This document shows, one piece after another, positions 49,346-61,213 of a stretch of 64,000 nucleotides of DNA. The stretch is taken from assembly GCA_963924555.1 (NCBI GenBank), contig OZ004584.1, positions 6,819,001-6,883,000 of the forward strand. Reading direction: 5' to 3'. Under the pieces are notes generated by a model. That model was not told the origin of the DNA, searched no databases, and was given only the letters and a program-made list of their open reading frames with translations. Position 1 is the stretch's first letter. Each line of letters begins with the position of its first letter. This DNA comes from Crambe crambe. Lineage: Eukaryota; Porifera; Demospongiae; Poecilosclerida; Crambeidae. The position numbers and the translations under genes were made by a program.

Positions 49346-50111
49346 CTTGGGGAAATAAATTATGCCTATAAAAGAGAATTTAGAATAACAACTGTTTATA
49401 ATCCTATTCTAATGTTGCAAACTGTGACTCAAAAAATAACCTAAACATCTAATTGTAGAGGCCATATGTTATTCTGAATTATAGAGACATCTTTTTTTTT
49501 TAAGTAATGTAGATTGATTTATTTTCTTGGTCTTGTTCAATAATAAAAATTAATCACATGACATTTAAATTTTAATACCTTGTACAAGTATTAGCTACAG
49601 GTAAGCTGTAACAATGAAAATAATTTAACATGTAAACATTTTACGTATATCTAACGAAAACTTCCCAGTTTATGGTATAGTCGTAACTGACAGCAACTCT
49701 TAATAGTTGCTATAATTATATTCATAGAAGATCCCTTTATGATTAACTGTGGCTATTATTAATAGCTAATCCTATTCTTTCTTTGCACAGGAGACCTCTC
49801 CTTACCCACTGGTCTCAGGAGTTACTGTACATGTCAGAGCATATCATAATGAAACTAATTGCTGCTGCTCACTAAATGACACAAATGTCAACGAATTTGA
49901 GTTTCACAGTGACAACTGTAGTTGTCTTATTCCATCCACAAATTATACCATATATGTAGATTGAATACATGGACTATGGACTCGTGTCCAATCACCTCTT
50001 TGTTATCCCAACTGAAAAATGTGAAAATATGACTCAACTTGAACCAACTAGCATTAGTTCTACAATTGTTACATCAACTTCAACTTCAGGTATATGACAT
50101 GTAGCTCTCTC

Positions 50112-50148
50112 TCCCCCACCCCCCCCCCCCCCCCCCCAAAAAAAAAAA
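50112..50148. repeat. Poly-C/poly-A tract in unit P
   Basis: The mirror counterpart of 40229-40275 in O, just after the Cys-rich exon. Confidence 0.95.
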
Positions 50149-50374
50149 TCCCTACATGTAATCAATATTATAGCTTTCTCCTAGTCCTCATTATTGTGTG
50201 CTATAGCTATAAAAATTTAGGAAATATTATTAACTAGCTAGCTCCCAATTAAGACCATGGATAAAATCAATGTGTCGTAATTGTCAGCATTTTTTAATGA
50301 GCCCCCATCCCCCCAAATTGTGGTGGTGTCTCAGTGATGCATGGCACCTATAGCTATAGGGCTAGGCAGCTGCT

Positions 50375-50600
50375 CAGTACAAGTAACCCCTGATTTGAAT
50401 CAGCAACATTTTCCTCATTTTAAATGCCACAAGTATCTACGTATAGCTAACTGTAGCAGATGTCTTTATGCATCTGTAAACAATTACACTATTAAATTTT
50501 ATATGAAAACTGATGGTGGGACTGTATCTTATTGTGACAGATTTTCCAATTGAAAACAGTTACAAATCTACTCATATGGTGATCTCACAAACAAGCTAGT
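50375..50600 (+). pseudogene. Decayed B-type Cys-rich exon inside a P intron
   Basis: Matches the relic at 39815-40020 in O. Fragments NCSRC, YASVNNYT and KTDGGTVSY are readable, then a stop. Not bounded by usable splice sites in the right phase. Confidence 0.65.
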
Positions 50601-51625
50601 CACTCAGCTAGCTATTATTATAGCTACATATAATTTTTTAACATGATTGTTTTGTAATTATTATAGACTCTTCTACTAGTATTCCTTCTAATACAGATGC
50701 TATAATTACAACAATGATAGGTACGTACGTATGATACATAGTTGGAGCTATATACACACTTTAAGTATATCTGAATGTTGCAGTATTGAGCATCACAGTG
50801 GTTATTCTGCTGCTATCAAGTGCATCATTATGTTTCTGCCTTTGGTTTCATTACAAGAGGAAAGGAAAGGTAGCTAATGGGTTGAATCTTTTTTCAATTA
50901 TAGTTTTTGCAGTATTTATTGTTGTTGTTGTTGTTGTTGCTGCTGCTGCTGCTGCTGCTGATACGCCTATAACAGAGGTCTACTGAATTTCCAGCCAGTC
51001 AGCATGATCTACCCGCACCATCAGCTACTGAGATAAATACACATCAGAATAGTGCATATGCTGTGATCAAAGATGATGAGGTAGCTACAAGCTAGGGAGT
51101 TGCAGCCTACAGCTAGATACAATTATTATTAAGCTAATTTCTGCACTTTTATAGCCTGACCATGCCTATGAAGACATTGGGGAGATCACTCTTTCAACAA
51201 TACCAACTGAAATAACTACACACAATGATGTATCCATGATTCCATTGGAGGAGAACACAACATCAATTATTCAACTGAAACCAGGTTGATAATGGCTATG
51301 CTGCTTGAAGCTATAGTGTAACTATCTATTAATTTTTACAGAAACTGATAAAAAAAGTGCAAAAATTTCTGTTGTTAACCTGATGAACGATCTTTCACCA
51401 ATTGCTCACAAGTGGAGGGAGTTTGCCACTAAATTAGGAATTGTTGCAGATAATATTCCTAAATTCACCAAGGATGACACTAATGAAGCATGCCTGGAAG
51501 CCACAGTAGAATTATTTTTCACCATTAACTCTCATAATTTGGCTGATATCACTGATACCTTGAATAACATGGAAGAATATGAAGTGGCTAATTATTTAAC
51601 CAGAAAATATCTTTCATGTGACTAA

Positions 51626-53627
51626 CAATGACATTGTTTACATACATACAAGCTGACTGTTATACCGTAAATAATAATTTTGTTTGTAATCAAATCTAAA
51701 ATTTAATGGTTGTGTGGAATGTCGATGCTTTCACTGCATTTGAAATAACTATGTACATAGCTGCCATGATTTGCTTTAGGGATGGGAGAAAGAGCTATAC
51801 AAACAGCATTCAGTCAACACCAATGTTTGCGGTAGTTATTATTATCTAGCAATAGCTACTAGCTATTTGGGATGATTATTGCTATAGAAAACTAAATCAT
51901 GAAATACAAAACAAGCAGAGTTGATTATGCATGCATGGTTTTTCAATAAAATTTATTTTTTGGGAACCTGAATGATCATTTGATCAAGTCCTGAATAATA
52001 GCCACACATAAACATGTATAATATTATGCTCTATGATACTTTCTTTGCAGTGCCATCATAGATATAAGATGTTTTACGGGATTGGAAACGGATCACGTGC
52101 TCTCGTTAGCACAGCTGAATGACATAGCACTTTTGTCAAAGTTGCTGTTCTGACAAGATCCGTGAGGTAAGACTTATGCCAATGATACTATAATACACTA
52201 GGGCATAGATTTACTGTATGAAATAAATTTAGCTCAGATTTTCAAGTTTATTCCTACAAATACTACTGTGGTGGTTAATGGGACTGTAATCCCTCTCACG
52301 CTTGATGGAATCAATTGCTGTTGCCCATTTTCTGATCAAAAGGCATGTAAACTTTAGCTACATGGAATAGTAATGTTAGTTTTTGTATTAGCTGATGTAT
52401 ATTGTCTCTAGCATTTGCAAGTGGTGTTAAAACTGTAATCCCTCTCCCAAGAAATAGATTAACAATATTGCAACTGTATTAGTAATTTCAGGGAAAGGAT
52501 AGAACAGTAAATGGAATTGGTGCATTTGTTTTCTATACAATAGTCATCCTATGGAGATGGTAAGCTTACTATATTTCCCCCCTAATATCCATAGGGTCCA
52601 CAGGACAGCTGACTGAGCCGAATTCTTGAGATGGATGGTGTCAAAATCCAACAGCCAAGTATTGCAATAATGCTGATGAGGGTGAACTGAGCAGAAACTG
52701 GCGGATAACTTCGGGGCAAAATTATCTAGCTATAATAATGATGAATTTATGTCTAATTTTAATACCAAAAGTCATTCTGGCCTTTCTTTCAAATCAATCA
52801 CATAATGAGTAATGATAGGTACTCATAGTTATAGCTAATTACAAGGAAAAAAGTTATGAATAATTAATAACTTCCTTCCTCAGACTCTCCAACTTCAACT
52901 CTCTGACTCTTCACTTCATTAGCTTACTTGTACTATTCTGTGAGCTGTAGGGGCAGAACGTCACTTTAACTGCCTTGAAAGGAGTGAATATTGATCTCCT
53001 TTCACGGCCATTAATATAATTAATGCTCAACGCGCCTCGGTTGTGCAGTTCATTGGACGTTTCCAATCCCGTAAAACCTCTTATATCTATGGTGCCATAT
53101 AATTATACTGAAAAATAAACTAGTAGCTATCAGAAAATCTGCATACTGTAGCTATATAGTTATAAAGATGAACATTATCTTTCATTTGTTATTGTTGTTG
53201 TGTGCTGCTATTGTTGTTGGTGGTCAACTGGTGATCTATAGGTCCTAGTCACTGTAGCTCTAAGATCTGAGTCATAGCTATATTTCTTCATGAGATATCG
53301 TCAATTTCTCTACACCTTGAATAGGGAGCATATTAAAGTCAAAATAGTCCCATGTCCCATGATCCACCTTGAGTAACTTGGAGCTAACTATTTTTCCAAA
53401 ATGTGTTGGTGAAAACATGTTTTGTTATTATTGTACAATATTGATTCAGAAAGAGTTTTGACTTGAAGATTGAATAAGCTTCATGAAATTTTTTATTGAA
53501 ACATTATTATTATTGTGTACATTCATGGTTGCTTTTTTATGTAGCTAGCTATTTCGGGAATGGATAATATGCTTTTATTTAGCTTGCAGAGTGTGCATGC
53601 ATACTCAAGATGACCCTGTACCTACAC
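51626..53627. other. Downstream flank of P, interrupted by TIR element copy 2
   Basis: 51626-52056 and 53099-53627 are the inverted copy of 38766 down to about 37850 next to O, so the inverted duplication extends about 1 kb past the DD exon. No gene is visible. The similarity stops at about 53628, where an unrelated segment begins with a MITE-like terminus. Confidence 0.65.
52057..53091. mobile_element. 1.0-kb TIR element, copy 2
   Basis: Perfect 7-bp target duplication GTGCCAT at 52050-52056 and 53092-53098. The empty site is visible in the O flank near 38350. Inverted ends of about 33 bp start CATAGATATAAG. It differs from copy 1 by a few short deletions. Same orientation as copy 1. Confidence 0.9.
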
Positions 53628-56383
53628 TGTAAAAACAAGTGTGTCATAATGACACCCATGTAATGTGTCACACGTGTGTCAAATGCTGCAACATGTGTCA
53701 AATCAGCACATTATGTCCTACACATGACACATCTAGATCAATTTGACACATAGGTACATGTTAACAGTCTAATCGCCAGCGTGCATCCGGTTGTATTTAC
53801 GCAATACAATTTCATTTACATGCTCATCACGCAGAATATACGGACACTAGGATACTAGGAAATTTTCATGACCTTGTATCTCTGGATTCTGTCAACATAA
53901 ATCAACAAGACTTGGGCGACAGTTTTAGGCCGGCACAGATGACCTTTAGTGTGAATTTGGTACACGTAGCTATTACCACTAGAGAGTTATCAAGCCATGT
54001 CTCAATTTCAAGTGTGTTGTTGGATTATAGGGCCATTTCCTGTAAACAAGTTATTTCATTTTGATACCAGGTACGTTCTATAGAGGAATACTTACTGCAT
54101 GTATAAATCCAACAATCATTTCTGTTCAAACATAATAACACAGTATAAATGACACCACATCTTTGCCACAAATAAATCACAATACACACTATAATGACTA
54201 CAGTCTTGACAGCTTTGTTTCTTGAATTTCTACTTCAGTGCCTGCAGTGATCAATGACAAGTAAAGTACATCAGAGTAAACGTGGCCCCTGCTACATTTG
54301 TGTCATAAGGAGAGCGTGCAGTATACACATTCAGAGAATATGGAACAAATGTTAATTTTGGATCCAATGTCAAGCTTGCTATAACCGAGTAGCAGGAAAT
54401 ATAAATTTTCACCCAGGACGAAGGCCTAAACCAGTAACTACTGGTATATTAAACTGCAATGCAAAACAGGGTCTACAGGCATACTAACATAGCCACACCT
54501 TCTAACAGGGAAATAACTGGCACTGTGAATAACACAGTAAACACACTTTCAAGGAACACTACATTCAGGTTTACAGTACCTTGCGACTTGCAAGCTCATA
54601 GGGAGTGAATGTGTATCAGATCCAACACAGAGAACAGTACTCTAAATATTGCCCATCACCCGACATATCAACCCTTATTTGAGCCAGATCAGTAATGAAC
54701 AGTCTACCCTATCAAAGTAGACATGAAAATTATTTGAGACAGATGAAAAATTCTAACTTGAGAATGATTCTAACACTGCTATGATTATATTACATACACT
54801 TATATATACAAACATGGGCCATTTGCTGTAAAATGTAAGTATCAACCTAAAGTATGGACATACATGTTAGAATACATACTGACTATATGTTTGTAGTAAG
54901 ATAACTTCTGTTCATCTCTCTGAAGGGCCCTTAAAAACCATCTAAACTTCCACGACTCTCAACCACCATGGCTATTCTATGCTAAAAAGAGTTACTGTAG
55001 CGGATGGTAAGGTAGAATAAGCCTATCACCATCTGTTGAGAACAAACCTACCACCTATAAGGTATCTAGTCTGATGAAAAGCCGAGCTCAAGAGATGTAC
55101 CTCAGCGGCCATTTTCTCAAAAATTATGACGTCATCATGTAATACAAAAAGTATTGTAAATGTATGTACGCTGGCGTGTAGACTGTTAAATGTTGCTACT
55201 GAGGTTTTCAGGTTGGTTGACACAAAATTTGCCAACAGTGCAGAATTAAATTCGTGCTCGCAAAATTTAAGAGCATTGCATTTATATGACAGTATTTTTG
55301 CTCGCTTGAATTTATCTTGCACATGCGCAAATTCTACTGGTGAACCAACCTCAGTACACCGATTTGCAGGTCGGTTGTCACAAAAAGGTCGTCAATTTAC
55401 ACGCATGCGTATTAAATTCTATTGGTTTTGAATTGAGATGAACACGCATGCGTGAAATTTGACGACCCTTTTTTGTGACAACCGACCTGCAAATCGGTGT
55501 AGCATGTGCTAAATCAGCACACATTATGTATGCTATACATGCGTTACCATGGCACCAATACCGAGCATGCTCAGTATTTGAGACTTTGCAGCTGCATTGG
55601 GATTTAGTGAATGGCCTAGGAAGACTCTGTTAACCAACCTCAGCTGTTTCATTATGTTTCTAGGGTGGAAAAGAAGTCAGAGAGGTAAGCTTTGGGCATA
55701 TTTTAGCTGCATGCTGGTGTCTAGCTAGCTAAATTTAGCTATGTGAATTAAAGCTTCCTGTTTCTTCAGGCAGCTGGTCATTATGGCCAACCACTACATG
55801 CAAGGTTTGGTTGGCCATCCTAACAAAGTCGAGTGGTCATTCTAACAAAGTTGTGTGGCCATAAAGCATTGTTCTGTCAAGTTAAATATGCCTAGAGTGT
55901 CTCTGTGTCAGTAACATGAATGTTCACTATAAATTGGTCCAAAAGGTCAAACACTATACCCCAACTATGTTATAGACTACATTATAGAACACCAAGTAGT
56001 TTGCTACTTAATAGACCTTTAATCAGTAAAGTAATCAGTAAGGCTTGCACTAGCAAGCATTCATTGCCTGTAAACTATTTCCACATGCAGGTTTCTACTA
56101 TGTGGTCAGGCCTTGAAGTAGTGGACATTGACTGGGTGAGTTAAGCATTGAGGTTGCTGAGTTGTGTTCGTAGATGTGAAATGTTAACTCACTTGAGTGG
56201 GGTTTAGTTTCCGTTGTTTGTTGACTTGATTTATTATATTTGCTGTGTACACTTACTGAGTGGCTACAAGATAGAGCCTTGTCATGGTGGTTTAGTATTT
56301 TACTGTAATGATGTTGTGGCGGCCTAGTATAGCTGACATAAGATCTTATATCTGATTGGCCAGTTAGAGTAAATAACCATCTA
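53628..56383. other. Unassigned segment between P and Q
   Basis: No receptor exon seen. It opens with ACTGTAAAAACAAGTGTG (about 53630), related to the ACTGTAAAAAC MITE of N, followed by repeated TGTGTCA/TGACAC motifs to about 53760. It contains the hairpin 55355-55501. Open frames of about 75-100 codons near 55026-55431 and 55920-56144 have no recognisable domain. It may be one large non-autonomous element or several. Confidence 0.4.
55355..55501. mobile_element. 147-bp hairpin MITE
   Basis: TACACCGATTTGCAGGTCGG at the left pairs with its complement ending at 55501; arms of about 60 bp meet around ACGCATGCGT palindromes. No coding capacity. Target duplication not clear. Confidence 0.75.
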
Positions 56384-56865
56384 TACTAGACAATTCAATT
56401 TTCTGACGCCTATATATATCTTGACAGCAGAAGATGCTCGGGACAAGCCTTTTCAACAAGCAGACTTCAGCTAGTCCTTGTGCTATTAAAGGCTGTGGAA
56501 CCAACTGCTTGCCTTTAACAACAATCGTGATGCAACAGCTAGTAAAGACACTGTTTAAGATTTCGGCATTTCTTTCAATTCCAAGACACCAATGAGCTTA
56601 CCTGTGTGCTAGATACTGTCCTCATAGTTCTACAATTCCTCAAACTTTGAGCCCCAGTAGCACAGGTTTAAATTTAGTTTATCTCAACACTTGCTGATTC
56701 AGAAGGGGTGTCCAGAAACTGAAAGAAATTCAGACAGAGTCTTTATCGAGCTGTTGCATTGTTGTTGGCAAGCAGCTCATTCTATAGCCTCTGATAGCAC
56801 AAGGACTGAACTCATAGAAAATGTTTGTCCTGAGCATCGTCATGGGGAAATTAAATTGTCTAGTA
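56384..56865. mobile_element. Fold-back element of about 480 bp
   Basis: Imperfect long inverted arms: TACTAGACAATT at the left edge pairs with AATTGTCTAGTA at the right, and pairing continues inward with gaps (for example TCCTTGTGCTAT / ATAGCACAAGGA type matches). It ends about 100 nt from the FN3 exon of Q, so its insertion may have accompanied the loss of the 3' half of Q. Confidence 0.75.
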
Positions 56866-56969
56866 CATTGTTGGTCACTTACTCACTTTAAATCTGAATC
56901 TAAAATCAATCATCACAATAACAGTTAGTCACCTATACATACATATGTAGTGCCCATTAGTTTCATTAC

Positions 56970-57780
56970 CATCATAAAATTCTACATTCCTTGGATCACT
57001 AGGAGCCCCTCGACCTACTACATTCACTGCTGTGACTATGAACTGATAGTGAAGCATCAGTCCAGAGTTGTTGGTAGGTATTGTGTAGTGAGGAGTCACA
57101 ATGGAGCATCGTCCAAGGTGGTGAAGTGGAGTCTTCTCTCCCTCAGATACATTGTACACCTCCACACAGAATGTCATGTCTGGGTTAGTGTTAGGGATGT
57201 CCAGGGAGAAGGGAGGCTGCCAAGTCAGGGTGATGGAGGAACAGTTAGTGGAGATGTTGACTTCCTTCACTGCATCTAATATCCCTATTAGATCAAAATA
57301 AAATAATAATAACAACAATGACATCATTCATCAGCAACACAATAACAATGACGATTACAACAACAGCAACAACAATAACAATAACAACAGCAGCAACAAT
57401 GTTGATGACAACAATGATGATAATAGCAACAAGGGTAACAATTTACTTTCCTTGTATCTGAACTTGGAAAACATCACCAACAACATTAGGTACACTTGGA
57501 TCAAGAACATTTATTTCTTCACACTGAACTGTGGAGTTATCTAATTCTTCAGTACAGTTCAGAGAGAGAATTCGACCATCTGGTGTTTTATCACTTCCAC
57601 TGTATATCTCATTATTGATGGTCCATATTATGTTGGCATCAGTCAGTTGTGTGGAGTCCAAGGAACATCAAATTCAGCTCGTTGATGTAGACCACATGTT
57701 ATCACTGACACACCCTGCACTGCTTCATCACTAAAAATGACCAGAAGATAGATCACTAGTATAGCTCTAGTATATCTCAT
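56970..57780 (-). pseudogene. Unit Q: 5' fragment of a receptor (signal/Ig and FN3 only)
   Basis: Signal + Ig 57780-57451 (MRYTRAILVIYLLVIF start, related to H) and FN3 57284-56970. One base is missing at AEFD compared with H (AEFEC), which removes the B-strand Cys and shifts the frame. FN3 is open and ends in a normal G|GT donor, but no linker, Cys-rich, TM or tail exon follows. A 57301-57432 stretch of imperfect AAC/AAT triplets fills the intron. Confidence 0.75.
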
Positions 57781-58354
57781 TCTCCTTGTATGCTAACACT
57801 ATAACTCAACCAACCAGCCACAGCCCAGAGTAGCTATACGATACTGTATTTTAATTTGTTGACCAGATCATGTGTGAGATACATGCATAGCTAATTAGTT
57901 TTGGAATCATGTTGCCATGGGGATCTTGCATAATGAATACAATCATAGTGCACATACATAGCTAGTGTTACATTACAAATAATTATTATGATAGCTATAT
58001 GATACTAAAAATATACATTATTAACCAGCTATAAAACAAAGACCAAGATTATAAAAGAATGACATCAAATGTTGGGATGAAAGCACCCATATTCATGAAT
58101 TCGAAATATCTATGCAATCTTGCAATCAATATCCTGCAGTACAAAATCATATTAGAAGTTTATATAGAAATAGTGTTTTCAGGTGCTGGGAATTGGGGGA
58201 AGAGATATTGATCACAGTGTTCCACAAAAAACAGCAAATCAGGACGCAAGTATTATCCTTAAAAGAGGAAAGAGGCCCATTGCATATGCCTCCCGGCCAC
58301 CTCTTTCTTCAGTACCTGTGTTAAAGATCCTCACCACATACTTTTCTCAAGCTC
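57781..58354. other. 3' flank of unit R
   Basis: No gene. About 58050-58200 matches the flanks of J and M. Confidence 0.5.
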
Positions 58355-61032
58355 TCAATGCTCTGGAACCACATTTGAGTAAAATGTTGCATCAGGTCCA
58401 ACTATTTCAACTCTTGGAGTTAAAGGAGGAATCTCGGCATAAACTGGCTATAATGTGGAAACATGAGAGACAATCAACATCAATAATTCATTTAACTAGC
58501 TAATAGTCACCATCACCTCTACTTTATCACTATCTTTAGTGATGGCATATGCACTGTTTTCTTGAACTTGTATTTTTGGGTCATTTTGTCTCTCTTGGGC
58601 AGTAGTTATCACTTCAGAAGATCTCTGCATGAGGATGATGAATTCATCATGAAGTATGACAACACTTTATTAAGATGGTCACTATAATTATTATTATAAC
58701 TTTTTTTCTGAATAGACCTTAAGGAAAAGGAAGACAATAAACTCAGTGATTGTTGCTCTGAGGCTCCAATTTCATAGAATAATAATGCTCTTAATCAGTC
58801 ATACCTCATCCTTAAGCTTGATAACTGTGTACGCACTGTTTTCATGAGTTCGTATCTCTGGGCTTATTACTTCATAAGAGGATTCCTGGCCATGGTTCCT
58901 GCCTATAATCACATAATAATATATTATAGAATTAAAGTAAGAGAATCCTCATGATAGCTATAATTGAGAGAAACTATTATTTATGGTAATCACTAACTAT
59001 CTAAGCAAGTATTATAATAGTTACCACTTTTCACATGATGTAACCAATAGCAACAGCAAAACGTTGATAGCAGTAGAATGAATGCAAGCATGCTCATCAC
59101 TGCATGGTAAGGTAACAAATTAATAGCAGTGAACGACAAGATTTTACAAACAACATAATATTTACCAACACCCACAGATACTGCAATTACCACATTCAAA
59201 TGCTCGGAAGAAGTAGAGTCTACACATGAATAGTAAGTGCAATAACTATCATAGCATCATAGCACAACAGCTGCTTACCAACTATTGAAAAGCTTTCTTG
59301 TGTTATCTTATTAGTTGGGTTGCTTTCACTTGGGAAATACATCACAAGAATAACATTAGATAAACTTCCACCATCAGTTTCCACATAAACAGTATAGTTG
59401 CTCACAGATGCATTGAAACATCTGCTACAGTTATTCTCACCACTGTTCAGAATGAGGTATTGCAACCGATTCAAGTCAGTGGTGACTTGTGCTGGGCAGC
59501 TGCAATGTGTGTTATCATCATCGTAGTCAAAGTGAATAATATATTCTTGAAAGCATACAGATGTTACCTAAATAGAACGAATATCATTATTAAAGGTATC
59601 AATAATCATGATCACATACCAAAGATATATTCAGCTCCAATTCTGAATTAAACAGTTGCTGTATTTCTCCCTCAAAAATGAATATTCCTGAATTAATTTA
59701 GCAATCATAATACCAGCTAGCAGCTATTGTAGTACCCATTAGTTTCATTACCATCATAAAATGTTAGATTCCTTGGATCACTAGGAGCCCCTCGACCTAC
59801 TATATTCACTGCTGTGACTATGAACTGAAAGTGAAGCATCAGTTCAGAGTTGTGTCTGAAGTTGTTGGTAAGTATTGTGTAGTGAGGAGTCACAATAGAG
59901 CATCGTCCAAGGTGAAGTGGAGTCCTCTCTCCCTCAGATACATTATACACCTCCACACAGAATGTCATATCTGGGTCAATATTAGGGATGTCCAGGGAGA
60001 AGGGAGGCTGCCACATCAGGGTGATGGAGGAGCAGTTAATGGAAACATTCACTTCTCTCACTTTATCAAGTAGTCCTATATGAATTAATCTGCTATTACA
60101 GGACTAACATAATTCCTTGAATGTGGACTGTAATTAAGTCACCATAAATGATACCAGAGCTTAAATTTGCTATATCAAGTACTGTACACTGAACTGTAAC
60201 ATTTTAATTCTCTTCTGTACAGTTCATCTGAAATGTATGATTAACTTGATTGACACTGTCTCCTCCAATGAACATTTATGAGGTATTCATATTGGTGACT
60301 GTCCATTTTATTGCAGGTAGAGCTAGAGATGACTTATCCAAGTTGCAATGAAATTCAGCTATTTGATATAAACCACACACCACTTCTAGCATATTCATTC
60401 AAAGAGTTGTACGTAGCTACATTTTTATTGCTATGCCAATACCTTTTCCTTCTCCTAACTCAATAAGTACTAGCATGAAAGCAAAATATCTTCCTACCAT
60501 TACTATGAACTATTATTGAAGCTCAGAGATAGAAACAGTTAGGAAATGAAATATGAATGATGTAACCGTATACTGAGCACAATGATCATTAGCTAGCTAG
60601 CTATACACCTTGTATTTGGATGTTGTACACATCTCCAAGAACATCTGGTTCACTTGTATTGAAGATATGTTGTTTCTTGCACTGAATTGTAGAGCCTTCA
60701 AATGTCTGAGTACAGTTCAGATTAAGTATTTGATTTCCCATTCTTGTATGAACTCCTTCATTCATCCTTGAGCTATTATTGATTGTCCATGCTATTGAAT
60801 ATACATCCAGTTGGTTGAAGTCCAAGGAACAGTTTAATATAACATGTTGATGCAGACCACAAATCACCAATGATGCTATCACCATAATAAGACCAGTAAT
60901 TTTAGCTAATAGCTAGCTAGCAGCTAACTTCATTAGGTAGCTACTTGAACTATAAGCCATACCTTTACTGATGTCAACCACATTAATCAATATTAAAATG
61001 ATTGCCAATAATATGGTGGCACAGTCATCCAT
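58355..61032 (-). CDS. Unit R: Ig-FN3 receptor, short tail with ITIM/ITSM-type motifs, intact
   Basis: Exons: signal 61032-60963 (MDDCATILLAIIL), Ig 60875-60609, FN3 60075-59752, linker 59687-59620, Cys-rich 59567-59279, TM 59219-59166 and 59099-59025, tail 58902-58805, 58624-58517, terminal 58447-58355 with TGA. Sum 1446 nt (481 aa). Motifs: SAYTVI (ITIM), SAYAIT (no fit), PVYAEI and TFYSNV. The Ig is nearly that of C. FN3 carries three extra codons in the loop after TNNF compared with C. The second signal/Ig pair in its first intron is ruined, so the Ig exon must splice straight to FN3. Direct duplicate of C. Confidence 0.78.
60116..60500 (-). pseudogene. Ruined second signal/Ig pair of unit R
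   Basis: Signal exon 60500-60443 is open; the Ig exon 60385-60116 has TAA after MNTS and another TAA at EEN. C has the same pair with other lesions (a deletion, a MITE), so the two copies decayed at least partly on their own after duplication. Confidence 0.75.
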
Positions 61033-61213
61033 CAATAACCTCAGTAATGATAGCTAGTAGCTATAGCTAACTACATCATTATCATAGCAAAACTATAGTG
61101 TGCTATATTTGGAGTTGCCACAACTGTTTGTATAAAATACATGACTTGTCATCAAAACAAAAATATATATACTAAACTACCTAACTAATAATGACTGCAA
61201 ATGTCCTAGCTAG

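Larger units (their letters stand above)
43830..51625 (+). pseudogene. Unit P: inverted copy of O, split by a Gypsy element and frameshifted
   Basis: Exons: signal + Ig 43830-44190 (MSGSSSKKFSII), FN3 44260-44571, linker 44633-44715, Cys-rich from 49791, TM 50667-50720 and 50784-50869, tail 50976-51080 (SAYAVI) and 51155-51284 (HAYEDI), DD 51342-51625 (open). A full Gypsy element sits antisense in the linker/Cys-rich intron. The Cys-rich exon carries a net 4-nt gain that runs into TGA just after the TIYV strand. All other exons are open, so this is a young pseudogene, or a secreted truncated head if transcribed. Confidence 0.8.

Noticed and set aside
55026..55431. Overlapping open frames of about 100 codons on both strands near a hairpin
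   Set aside because: No domain, no splice context, and located in repeat-like sequence.
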